A stretch of DNA of 7,214 bases, from NCBI GenBank assembly GCA_035704555.1, contig DASSWT010000028.1, positions 1 through 7,214 on the forward strand, written 5' to 3'. The stretch's first letter is position 1; each line of letters starts with the position of its first letter. The notes under the pieces were generated by a model. It did not search any database and had not been told where the DNA came from. It saw nothing but the letters and a program-made list of their open reading frames with translations. The stretch comes from Saccharospirillum sp035704555. GTDB taxonomy: Bacteria > Pseudomonadota > Gammaproteobacteria > Pseudomonadales > Natronospirillaceae. The translations under genes and the position numbers were made by a program. Positions 1 through 6,405 of this stretch are shown here, one piece after another.

Positions 1-155
1 TCGGTATCGCAGAAGGTGCAGATGCTGGTGGCACGGTCTGCTTCGCGGCCGCTCCAGAGGTTGCAGCCGGTAAAGCGGCAAAACACCGAGGCACGGCCGG
101 TGTGGGCCCCTTCGCCCTGGAGGGTGTAGAACATTTCTTTAACGGAATAGGTCAC
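1..155 (-). CDS. queE: 7-carboxy-7-deazaguanine synthase QueE (N-terminal part, runs off left edge)
   Basis: Only the first 51 codons are inside the window; the C-terminus lies beyond position 1. QueE is a radical-SAM enzyme that converts 6-carboxy-5,6,7,8-tetrahydropterin to 7-carboxy-7-deazaguanine in preQ0/queuosine biosynthesis in the cytoplasm. The visible start, V/M-T-Y-S-V-K-E-M-F-Y-T-L-Q-G-E-G, is the typical QueE N-terminus. It is followed by C31, then C46 and C49, giving the CX14CX2C 4Fe-4S motif known from Burkholderia multivorans QueE rather than the usual CX3CX2C. The start is taken as the GTG at 155-153, because homologues begin right before the YSVKEMF motif. No ATG is available in frame between it and the upstream stop at 209-207, and the ribosome binding site is weak (GAG about 11 nt upstream). 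It follows the GGDEF/EAL gene by 51 bp and could be co-transcribed with it. The family call is firm; the start is slightly less so. Confidence 0.93.
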   Translation of the reverse strand, partial: MTYSVKEMFYTLQGEGAHTGRASVFCRFTGCNLWSGREADRATSICTFCDT

Positions 156-206
156 AACAATAGCGTCTCGGGATTCAGGGTCTGGAATGGCCGGGCCTGC
201 AGCGGG

Positions 207-2678
207 TTACTGGGTGGCCGCTTTGGCCTGGGTATTGTCCTGCAGCAGGGTGACGAAGTCTTCAGCGCACAGCGGGGCGGAGAATAAATAACCCTGGTAG
301 CGCAAACAACCGATGGATTTCAGAAAGGTCAGTTGCTCTTCGGTTTCGACGCCTTCGGCAATGGTTTTCAGGTTAAGGTGCTGGGCCATGGCCAGAATGG
401 TTTCGACAATGGCGGCATCGTTGTTGTCGGTGGTCAGGTCGCGCACGAACGACTGGTCGACTTTCAGTACGTCGAGCGGCAGGCGTTTCAGATAGCTCAG
501 GCTTGAATAGCCGGTGCCGAAGTCGTCGATGGAGAACGAGACACCGTATTCGCGAATCTCGTTCATGCGCACGATGGTTTCTTCCACCTCATTGATCACC
601 ATGCCCTCGGTGATTTCCAGGTCGATGCACTGGGCCGGTATCTTGTATTGCTTTATCGCCTGCTTCACCTGCGCGAAAAACTCCGGCTGGGAAAACTGCT
701 GCGGGCTGACGTTGATGCCCAACACCTGGTCTTCGTGCCAGAGGCCGGCGTCCATCCAGCGACGCACGGTGGCGCAGGCTTCATCCAGTGCCCATTCGCC
801 AACCTTGACGATCAGGCCCATGTTTTCCAGTACCGGTATGAATTCCACCGGTGATACCGTGCCCCGCGTCGGGTGGCGCCAGCGCATCAGGGCTTCGGCG
901 CCGAGAATGCTGTTGTCGCGCACATCGACCTGGGGCTGGAAGGTGAGGTAGAACTCGCGACGTTCGACCGCCAGGCGCAGGTCTTTTTCCATGTTCAGGC
1001 GAAAGGCAGTGGCTTCGGCCATGGCCTGTTCAAATTGAATGGCGTTGTCTTTGCCGTGGGCCTTGGCCTGGTACATGGCGGTATCGGCATTGCGCAGCAG
1101 GTCGGAGGCGCTTGTGTTGCCTTCGGGGTAGAGGGCGATGCCCAGGCTGGCGGTTACCGACAGTTGCTGGCCGCCGATGAAGAAGGCTTCAGCAAGCGAT
1201 TTGCGCAGCCGCTCGGCGCGCTGATAGGCGAGAATGCTGACTTCGCTTTTATCATGCCCCAGGTCGGCCATGCAGATGACGAATTCGTCGCCACCCAGGC
1301 GCGACACGGTGTCTTCGTTGCGTACTGCGTCCATCAGCCGTGAAGCCGCTTCGCGCAGCAGGGCGTCACCGGCGCTGTGGCCCATCGAGTCGTTGATGTT
1401 CTTGAAGTTATCGAGGTCGATGAATACCAGGGCGCCAAATTGCCCGGAACGTTCCGCGCGGCGTAGCGATTGCCCCAGGCGGTCGAGAAACAGGTGGCGG
1501 TTGGGCAAGTCGGTCAGCGGGTCGTGATAGGCCATGTGCTGCATGCGCGACTGGTTGCGCTTGCGTTCGGTGATGTCGACACCGACTGACAGTACGGCCG
1601 GTTCACCGCGAAACTCGATGGGCAGAATGCGCAATTCCAGTGCGGTCAAAGTGCCGTGGACGTTCATCCAGTCGAGCTCGGGAATGAACAGACTGCTCTG
1701 GTCTGCCAGTACCTGGTCGTCGGCTTCGGCGATCAGTTGCCGCGACTTTTCGTCGTATTCATGGAGGATCTGGCTATGGTGCTGGCCGGTCAGTTCATCG
1801 ACGCTGGTATGGAAGGCGCGGGCAAAGGCTTCGTTGACCAGCACCAGCTCACCCTGCTGGTTCTTCACGTAGATTAAATGCGGCAGGTTATCGATCAGCC
1901 GCCGCATATTGGTGTAGGACTCTTCAACTTCGTGTTTGGCCAGGGTCTTGTCGGTGATCAGCCGTTCGGCGTTGCTCAGGTAGTTATTGATGTGAGCCGT
2001 CAGTTGCCCGAGTTCATCGCGTTCGTGCCCTCGGGGGGGCGACAGGCGCTGGCCTTTGGGGTTTTCGGCATCGATGGCATCCAGTGAGTTGGATATGTTG
2101 TTGATTGGTTTGGTGACCAGGCGGTAGAACAGGATGAGAAACAGCAGAATCAGGATGAAGTTCTTAACCACACCCAGCAGAAAGGTCGAGATCGCCCGAT
2201 CGGCGAAACTTCGGTAGGCCAGTACGGTGTCGATCTTCATGCGCAACAGGCCGTAGACATCACTGCCCAGAGCGTTGGTTTCAAGCCGGGTTTCCAGGGT
2301 TTGCACCGGGTTGGTGACAAAGAGTTCATACCAGTGGTGCTCGCGCTGATCCTGCTCGGCGGAGCGCTCGGCGAGCGGTGAGCCCAGTTCGTCGATAATG
2401 GCGACATAGGTGACAAAGTCGTAGACGAACATGCCGTTGGCGACTTCGCTGGCCAGGTTGTAGTCGAGCGTGTGGACGGCGCGTGAGGCGGCAAAACGGG
2501 AGGCATCCATCACCCGTTCGATCGAGGCATCCAGCGATCTACGTTCTTCACGAAAGTCGGTATAGACCTGATACCCCGAGCCGAGCAAGCTGACGAGCAG
2601 CGCCAGAATAACGCCGCTGCGGGAAAGCCGGAACGACAGGCGATGTAGAAACCTGGGTTTGAAAACCTGTGAAGACAT
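207..2678 (-). CDS. Membrane-bound HAMP-PAS-GGDEF-EAL c-di-GMP synthase/phosphodiesterase
   Basis: This 823-residue protein should make and/or hydrolyse cyclic di-GMP at the inner membrane. The layout is a TM helix (about 22-40), a periplasmic sensor region (about 41-165), a second TM helix (about 166-187), HAMP (about 188-240), PAS with a PAC tail (about 256-375), GGDEF (about 383-545) and EAL (about 560-815). The GGDEF site is R-L-G-G-D-E-F (462-466), with D421 for metal binding and an inhibitory-site R-N-E-D at 453-456, five residues upstream. The EAL domain keeps E595-A-L, N656, E688, D718-D719 within DDFGTGYSS, K739, D741, E775 and Q795. Both halves therefore look catalytically competent, and the net activity cannot be read from sequence. 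Late EAL positions deviate mildly (CLRYQGY and SAPL where CDxxQGY and SKPL are common). An in-frame TAG lies two codons before the ATG, so this is the first possible ATG. A candidate promoter lies about 35 bp upstream. No convincing Shine-Dalgarno was seen. Confidence 0.96.
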   Translation of the reverse strand: MSSQVFKPRFLHRLSFRLSRSGVILALLVSLLGSGYQVYTDFREERRSLDASIERVMDASRFAASRAVHTLDYNLASEVANGMFVYDFVTYVAIIDELGSPLAERSAEQDQREHHWYELFVTNPVQTLETRLETNALGSDVYGLLRMKIDTVLAYRSFADRAISTFLLGVVKNFILILLFLILFYRLVTKPINNISNSLDAIDAENPKGQRLSPPRGHERDELGQLTAHINNYLSNAERLITDKTLAKHEVEESYTNMRRLIDNLPHLIYVKNQQGELVLVNEAFARAFHTSVDELTGQHHSQILHEYDEKSRQLIAEADDQVLADQSSLFIPELDWMNVHGTLTALELRILPIEFRGEPAVLSVGVDITERKRNQSRMQHMAYHDPLTDLPNRHLFLDRLGQSLRRAERSGQFGALVFIDLDNFKNINDSMGHSAGDALLREAASRLMDAVRNEDTVSRLGGDEFVICMADLGHDKSEVSILAYQRAERLRKSLAEAFFIGGQQLSVTASLGIALYPEGNTSASDLLRNADTAMYQAKAHGKDNAIQFEQAMAEATAFRLNMEKDLRLAVERREFYLTFQPQVDVRDNSILGAEALMRWRHPTRGTVSPVEFIPVLENMGLIVKVGEWALDEACATVRRWMDAGLWHEDQVLGINVSPQQFSQPEFFAQVKQAIKQYKIPAQCIDLEITEGMVINEVEETIVRMNEIREYGVSFSIDDFGTGYSSLSYLKRLPLDVLKVDQSFVRDLTTDNNDAAIVETILAMAQHLNLKTIAEGVETEEQLTFLKSIGCLRYQGYLFSAPLCAEDFVTLLQDNTQAKAATQ

Positions 2679-2714
2679 CCGCTACATGCACCATGGGGCC
2701 GGAAAAAGGCCGCA

Positions 2715-2743
2715 AACATACTGAATGCTTACAGGTTAGTCAA
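2715..2743 (-). promoter_or_regulatory. Candidate sigma70 promoter for the GGDEF/EAL gene
   Basis: Reading the minus strand, a -35 box TTGACT (2743-2738; 5 of 6 to consensus) is followed after exactly 17 nt by a -10 box TATGTT (2720-2715; 4 of 6). Transcription would begin near 2708, leaving a leader of roughly 30 nt before the ATG at 2678. The -35 box overlaps the last codons and stop of the upstream membrane-protein gene (stop 2738-2736). This would give the c-di-GMP gene its own expression in addition to any read-through from the lipid operon. It is a prediction from sequence alone. Confidence 0.5.
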
Positions 2744-3083
2744 AATCCCGGGCCGCCGCCATGCGTTTTAGCCGTTGCCAGCGGGTTACACACCAAATTG
2801 CCAATACCGGGTTGCCCAGCGTTGGCAAGGTAACCAGCAACAGGATGCGAACCCAGGGGTTTGGCTCGAACAGCCAGGCCAGTGCCAGGGCGATGAAAAA
2901 GCCGCTGTAAAGGTCGAACAGTGATATCTGGCCCCACACCTGGCTGGTCAGCCACTGGCCTTGCTCGGAAAACTGCGGCCATGGGTCGAACAGCAGCATC
3001 CAGAGCACCAGAGCGACCGACAGGGCGGCGCCGAGAACAAGGAACAGCAGCGGCAGCAGGGTGTTTGCGCGCTTTGGTGTCAT
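2736..3083 (-). CDS. Small inner-membrane protein, DUF1475-like
   Basis: This is a 115-residue integral membrane protein of unknown function. Three hydrophobic segments are visible at about 8-32, 53-72 and 78-97, ending in a short basic tail (RWQRLKR, then AAARDFD). The pattern of a conserved D-L-Y-S-G-F-F segment, an acidic-proline turn (FEPNPW), an arginine before the last helix and L-G-N inside it recalls bacterial DUF1475 proteins. I make that link from memory of the family and hold it loosely. The ATG at 3083-3081 overlaps the upstream TGA (3082-3080) as ATGA, and GGAG lies 11 nt before it. A longer in-frame reading up to 3227 is rejected because it would sit inside the periplasmic-protein gene. 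It is the last gene of the apparent lipid operon, followed by a 57-bp gap, so a role at the membrane with that operon is inferred from position. Confidence 0.82.
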   Translation of the reverse strand: MTPKRANTLLPLLFLVLGAALSVALVLWMLLFDPWPQFSEQGQWLTSQVWGQISLFDLYSGFFIALALAWLFEPNPWVRILLLVTLPTLGNPVLAIWCVTRWQRLKRMAAARDFD

Positions 3084-3808
3084 GGCGGGTTGGTCTCCGG
3101 GTATTGGTATTTGATATCGGCGGTGTAGTTGCCCCCGTCGGGGTCGGGCAGATTGGTCAGGCCGCGGTAGCGCAGCAGTTGCCGGGTATCGATGTCGTAG
3201 GTCAGTTCGATGTCGCTGACTACCCAACTGAGTATCGTGCTTTGCACCTTAAGATCGAGCCTCAGTTGGCCATCAGCCTGTCCTGCGGGCTCGACCCTCA
3301 GGCCCAGCCAGCGCACGCGGCTGGGGGCCAGGAACTGGAAGTCGACGCTGTCACCAGCCAGCAACTGGTCGAAGTGGTTCAGAATAAAGTAGTGAAAACC
3401 GCCATCGATGACTGAGGGGTTGTCTTCAGACCATTCCAAGGTGCCGGATTCTTTCGATTCAATGGCAACGCCATCGTCACCGGGGTCGACGGTCTCGGTT
3501 CTTTCCGGCTGGGTTATGGTTAACCGGTAGCCCGGGCGTTCCGGTTGCCAGTAGGTCATCTCTTTTTCGGCCAGGGTGTCGCCTCCAGGCGTAACGTAGT
3601 GAACGGTTTCACGCTGGGGTACACCTTCGGCCTGCTCCAGGCGATGTTCTTCGGTGTAGAGCAACTCGCCGGACTCGGTATCGTAGGCCTTGCCCACAAA
3701 GTCGGTGATTTGGGTCTCTTCTGCCGCGCTGACCATGGCGGTGGTGGCCAGAACCAGCCCGAGCAAGCACTGACCGGCGTTGCGACGAAGCGTACCGGGT
3801 TCGGTCAT
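3080..3808 (-). CDS. Secreted periplasmic protein of unknown function
   Basis: I do not firmly recognise this 242-residue protein. It opens with a classical signal peptide: Arg-Arg at 8-9, a hydrophobic core at about 13-26 (LLGLVLATTAMV) and an A-M-V-S-A cleavage context ending near A28. The single Cys14 is not in a lipobox, so a soluble periplasmic protein is more likely than a lipoprotein. The mature part is acidic and rich in alternating polar/hydrophobic stretches, suggesting mostly beta structure. The C-terminal third carries a D-I-E-L-T-Y-D..T-R-Q-L-L-R-Y-R-G-L-T-N segment (199-219) reminiscent of DUF3108- or LolA-like beta sheets. That resemblance is an impression only. The start at 3808 is preferred over an ATG at 3865 because the latter overlaps the upstream gene by 50 bp, while 3808 has AAGG 10 nt upstream and lies 7 bp after the upstream stop. 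Its place in the operon suggests an envelope or lipid-linked role. Confidence 0.85.
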   Translation of the reverse strand: MTEPGTLRRNAGQCLLGLVLATTAMVSAAEETQITDFVGKAYDTESGELLYTEEHRLEQAEGVPQRETVHYVTPGGDTLAEKEMTYWQPERPGYRLTITQPERTETVDPGDDGVAIESKESGTLEWSEDNPSVIDGGFHYFILNHFDQLLAGDSVDFQFLAPSRVRWLGLRVEPAGQADGQLRLDLKVQSTILSWVVSDIELTYDIDTRQLLRYRGLTNLPDPDGGNYTADIKYQYPETNPP

Positions 3809-3815
3809 GAAGCGG

Positions 3816-4340
3816 TTACCTTGGTCGGGTGAGTGTAATTGGGGCGGTCGTTCCGTTAGTAACATCGATCCACCAGTAAAAAAGTGGCAACCAGATACCC
3901 CAGGCCAGCGGCACGGCGATCAGGGCCCAGGCTTCCATGGTGGCGGCACCGAACTGGGTGCCGGCCACGTAGCTGCCACCGCCGCCGAAAACACCGAGAA
4001 TGATCTGCAGGCTCCGGCGGCCTTTCAGCCAGGCCAGGGAGTGGTTCAGCGTCAGCGGAAACATCAGCCACAACCCAACCAGCCAGAGCGGCATGGGCTG
4101 GCCGGTGCCCAGAAATTCGACAGCGGGGCTCAGGTGCCAGGCCAGGTCGATCAGTAGCCCCACAATCATGACGGGAATAACCGCCTGCCATTCGCGACGG
4201 TTGCCAGACAGCACGGCGTGTATGGCCAGGAACCCCAGCGCCCAGAAAATGGCCCAGGCAGACTGGGTCAGCACCAGCAGGAACCAGCCGATCTGAAAGC
4301 CAGCGTAGTTGAAAATGACTTTCCCTGCCTGCTGTTTCAT
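3816..4340 (-). CDS. DUF2878 integral membrane protein
   Basis: This 174-residue polytopic membrane protein matches DUF2878 well in length and pattern. It has an N-terminal F-N-Y-A-G-F-Q-I-G-W-F segment, a G-L-L-I-D-L-A-W-H helix, and P-L-W-L-V-G-L-W-L-M-F-P-L-T-L-N-H-S followed by L-A-W-L. Next come a glycine-rich stretch (GVFGGGGSYVAG) and a final tryptophan-rich helix. About six membrane segments can be drawn, at roughly 9-25, 27-45, 52-68, 83-101, 111-127 and 136-155. No biochemical function is established for the family to my knowledge, and it is often found beside CFA-synthase-like and DUF1365 genes. The ATG at 4340-4338 overlaps the methyltransferase TGA as ATGA, and no strong Shine-Dalgarno precedes it, so its translation probably depends on the upstream gene. 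It may help present lipid substrate or anchor the soluble enzymes, which is inference from context. Confidence 0.9.
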   Translation of the reverse strand: MKQQAGKVIFNYAGFQIGWFLLVLTQSAWAIFWALGFLAIHAVLSGNRREWQAVIPVMIVGLLIDLAWHLSPAVEFLGTGQPMPLWLVGLWLMFPLTLNHSLAWLKGRRSLQIILGVFGGGGSYVAGTQFGAATMEAWALIAVPLAWGIWLPLFYWWIDVTNGTTAPITLTRPR

Positions 4341-5587
4341 CGAGCCGGGTCAATCCAGGTTTGGCGGTTTTTGTCTTTGGCGAACATGACCTGATGGGTG
4401 CCGATGGCACGCTCGGTAAAGCCGCCTTCGCAGTAGGCGAAATAGTAACGCCACAGGCGGTAGAAGGTGTCGTCGTAACCCAGCTCAAGAATCTGGTCGC
4501 GGGCGGCGACGAAACGCTGGTGCCAGTCTTTCAGCGTGCGGGCGTAGTGCTCGGTCATGTCTTCCAGATGAACCAGTTGCAGGTCGGTATGGCGCTTCAT
4601 GTTGTCGGTCAGAATTGACAACGACGGCAGGTGACCACCCGGGAAGATGTATTTGCGAATAAAGTCGACCGAAGAGCGGTATTGCTGATAGCGCTGATCG
4701 GGCATGGTGATGCACTGGATCAGCGCGGCGCCATCGTCGGTCAGTCGGTCAGACAGTACCCGGAAGTAGCTGGGCAGGTAGTCGTGACCGACCGCCTCGA
4801 TCATCTCGATGGAGACCAGTTTGTTGTATTGCCCGGTCAGGTCGCGGTAATCCTGTTTCAACAGGGTGATCTGGCCGGTCAGGCCGAGTTGTTCGATGCG
4901 CTGGCGCGTGTAGTCAAACTGTTCGTTGGAGATCGTGGTGGTGGTGACCTTACAGCCATAATGTTGAGCCGCGTGGATGGCCATGCCACCCCAGCCGGTG
5001 CCGATCTCCAGCAGGTGATCGCCGGGTTTCAGGTCGAGCTTCTGGCAGATGCGGTCGAGCCGGTAGCGCTGGGCCTGTTCGAGGGTGGCGTCGGCGCTTG
5101 GGTAGATGGCGCTGGAGTACATCATGCTGTCGTCGAGAAAGGCTTCGAACAGATCGTTGCCGAGATCGTAATGGGCGCTGATGTTTTTGCGCGAGCCGGC
5201 TTTGTCGTTGCGGTTAAGCCAGTGTGCCAGGCGCAAAACCGGTTTGGTGATCAGCCCCAGGGTTTTGTTAAGCGTTGAGGTAGTGTCGAGGTTAACGGCG
5301 AATACCCGAACCACCTTGGCCAGGTCGGAGGTGTCCCAGAAGCCGGCGACGTAGCATTCGGCGGCGGCGAGTGCGCCACCGGTCAGCATTTCCCGGTAGG
5401 TGCGGGTGTTGTGTATCTGGACGCTGGCGTGCGGTCCGTCCTGATCCGGATTCCCGAAGACGTAGGTGCCGGAGTCGTCGTGCAGTGTCAGCGACCCGGT
5501 GTGAAACCGGCTCAATGCTTTAAAAAGCAGCCGCTGAGCCAGCGGGCCCTGGGTCCCGTCGAAACGCGTCGGAGTGGCCGTTGTCAT
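4337..5587 (-). CDS. Cyclopropane-fatty-acid-synthase-like SAM-dependent lipid methyltransferase
   Basis: This 416-residue member of the CFA synthase family transfers a methyl(ene) group from S-adenosylmethionine to double bonds of phospholipid acyl chains at the inner membrane. An N-terminal lipid-interaction domain (about 1-125) precedes the catalytic domain. H139-Y-D-L-G-N-D opens the catalytic domain, followed by the SAM loop L-L-E-I-G-T-G-W-G-G (192-201), T-I-S-N-E-Q (218-223) and K-Y-I-F-P-G-G (312-318). Aligned by hand to E. coli CFA synthase, the bicarbonate ligands become S159 (Cys139), E264 (Glu239), Q291 (His266), I293 (Ile268) and Y348 (Tyr317). Two are thus substituted. The product could be a cyclopropane, or a methyl or methylene fatty acid as made by the related UfaA1/UfaM/TmsA-type enzymes. 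The start at 5587 forms ATGA with the DUF1365 stop and has AAGGA 9 nt upstream. An ATG at 5647 would run 64 bp into DUF1365. The family call is firm, the product is not. Confidence 0.93.
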   Translation of the reverse strand: MTTATPTRFDGTQGPLAQRLLFKALSRFHTGSLTLHDDSGTYVFGNPDQDGPHASVQIHNTRTYREMLTGGALAAAECYVAGFWDTSDLAKVVRVFAVNLDTTSTLNKTLGLITKPVLRLAHWLNRNDKAGSRKNISAHYDLGNDLFEAFLDDSMMYSSAIYPSADATLEQAQRYRLDRICQKLDLKPGDHLLEIGTGWGGMAIHAAQHYGCKVTTTTISNEQFDYTRQRIEQLGLTGQITLLKQDYRDLTGQYNKLVSIEMIEAVGHDYLPSYFRVLSDRLTDDGAALIQCITMPDQRYQQYRSSVDFIRKYIFPGGHLPSLSILTDNMKRHTDLQLVHLEDMTEHYARTLKDWHQRFVAARDQILELGYDDTFYRLWRYYFAYCEGGFTERAIGTHQVMFAKDKNRQTWIDPAR

Positions 5588-6405
5588 GCCGTTGTTTCCT
5601 TTTTCTCTTTGTTCGGGTGTGGGATGAAGGGAACCTTCTTCAGCCACAATTTGAAGGCTTGCCAGTGGATGCCTGCTATCACTTTTACGGTCATGGCCGG
5701 AAAACGGATGAGGGCCCGGCGCATGGCCCTGGCGGTAATGGGTGCGGCGTCCATTACCAGGGTGGCGTCGAACACCTTGTGTTGTTCCTTGTGGTTTTCC
5801 AGATGAATGCGCAGGGTTGGCTGCGGCAGGCCGAAGACCCAGCGGTAGTCCATATCCATTGGCAGGAAAGGCGACACATGGAACGCCTTGCTCAGGCGGT
5901 ATTCGCGGTACTGGCGATGAACCCGGCTGGGTTCGTAGTAGGCCGGGGTCGGTGTTTTTTCGGCGGCGGACCGGTCCGCCAGCAGTACATAGGCGTGGCG
6001 TTCCTTCCAGGGGGTATTGGTGACTTCAGGCATGACCGCCAGCAAGTGGTCGTTACGGCCAAAAAGGTAGTAGACCGAGACCGGGTTGAACACATAGCCA
6101 AGGTAACGCACATGGGTCAGAACCCGGACCGAAGTGATCTGCTCGGGTGTCAGATCACTTTGCGCGCAGACCTTGTTGATGACTGCCTGTTTCAAATCGG
6201 GGGTGGCCGGGTCGAAGTAATCGGCCCGGCGGAAGCTCGCCCAGTTGAACCGTTCGGCCGACCAGAAACGTGAGGTTGAAAACACTTCATCGATCTCATC
6301 AAGATCGAGATACAGCATAAACAGCGGGTAGGTAAACCGATGTTCCGCAGGGCTGTAGCGGCGGTGGCGAACCCAACCTTGGTAGAGGCAACTGTTCAGT
6401 GCCAT
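5584..6405 (-). CDS. DUF1365 family protein
   Basis: This 273-residue protein shows the family's landmarks in order. These are C-L-Y-Q-G-W-V-R-H-R-R (6-16) with P-A-E-H-R-F-T-Y-P-L-F (19-29), L-D-L-D-E (33-37), and F-W-S. Then come the central V-R-Y-L-G-Y-V-F-N-P-V-S-V-Y-Y (99-113), K-A-F-H-V-S-P-F-L-P-M (173-183) and a C-terminal T-V-K-V-I-A-G-I-H-W-Q-A-F-K-L-W segment. The length is normal for the family. Its chemistry is not settled. In many bacteria, including the Mycobacterium Rv0447c-Rv0449c group, it lies between a COG2907 FAD protein and a CFA-like methyltransferase, exactly as here, so a role in acyl-chain modification is inferred. The start ATG at 6405 has GGAG 7 nt upstream and overlaps the FAD gene by 10 bp. 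A perfect 10-bp inverted repeat lies inside the gene at 6132-6160. Confidence 0.94.
   Translation of the reverse strand: MALNSCLYQGWVRHRRYSPAEHRFTYPLFMLYLDLDEIDEVFSTSRFWSAERFNWASFRRADYFDPATPDLKQAVINKVCAQSDLTPEQITSVRVLTHVRYLGYVFNPVSVYYLFGRNDHLLAVMPEVTNTPWKERHAYVLLADRSAAEKTPTPAYYEPSRVHRQYREYRLSKAFHVSPFLPMDMDYRWVFGLPQPTLRIHLENHKEQHKVFDATLVMDAAPITARAMRRALIRFPAMTVKVIAGIHWQAFKLWLKKVPFIPHPNKEKKETTA
5597..5601 (-). promoter_or_regulatory. Shine-Dalgarno that sets the methyltransferase start
   Basis: AAGGA on the minus strand, 9 nt before the ATG at 5587-5585, lies within the last codons of the DUF1365 gene in a purine-rich run. It supports the short start rather than the ATG at 5647. Confidence 0.75.
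6132..6160. repeat. Perfect 10-bp inverted repeat inside the DUF1365 gene
   Basis: AAGTGATCTG (6132-6141) and CAGATCACTT (6151-6160) are exact reverse complements separated by 9 nt. In RNA from either strand this makes a 10-bp stem with a 9-nt loop. It is followed by no T-run, so it is not a normal intrinsic terminator. It lies within codons for S-D-L-T-P-E-Q-I-T-S of the DUF1365 protein. Function is unknown and it may be chance. Confidence 0.7.

Noticed and set aside
153..209. Possible read-through fusion: the GGDEF/EAL stop codon is in frame with queE and the 17 intervening codons are open
   Set aside because: A TAA stop is efficient, no read-through context was seen, and the frame match has a one-in-three chance. 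QueE homologues start at the GTG position.
873..1343. Plus-strand open frame opposite the GGDEF/EAL gene
   Set aside because: It is a shadow of the conserved GGDEF and EAL coding sequence, with no independent support.
2033..2039. Seven-G run (C7 on the coding strand) as a possible phase-variable slippage tract in the GGDEF/EAL gene
   Set aside because: Seven is short for a contingency locus, the frame is intact, and it encodes an ordinary Pro-Pro-Arg linker segment near the HAMP domain.
2695..2713. GGCC...GGCC hairpin in the 57-bp gap as a possible terminator
   Set aside because: The stem is only four base pairs and no T-run follows it on the minus strand. It also lies downstream of the candidate promoter's start region.
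3809..3865. Upstream ATG at 3865 as the start of the periplasmic protein
   Set aside because: It would overlap DUF2878 by 50 bp and put 19 polar residues before the signal peptide. The ATG at 3808 has a suitable AAGG and a proper signal-peptide N-terminus.
3856..4488. Minus-strand 210-codon frame overlapping DUF2878 and the methyltransferase end
   Set aside because: It is out of frame with two well-supported genes, and its Arg/Pro/Ala-rich translation is typical of a frame shadow.
4631..5278. Plus-strand open frame of 215 codons opposite the methyltransferase gene
   Set aside because: It is fully antisense to a well-conserved coding region and has no recognisable motifs. Long antisense frames are expected in GC-rich coding DNA.
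5581..6273. Plus-strand open frame of 230 codons opposite DUF1365
   Set aside because: It is antisense to a gene with clear family landmarks. The translation is low in complexity of motifs and lacks any domain I recognise.
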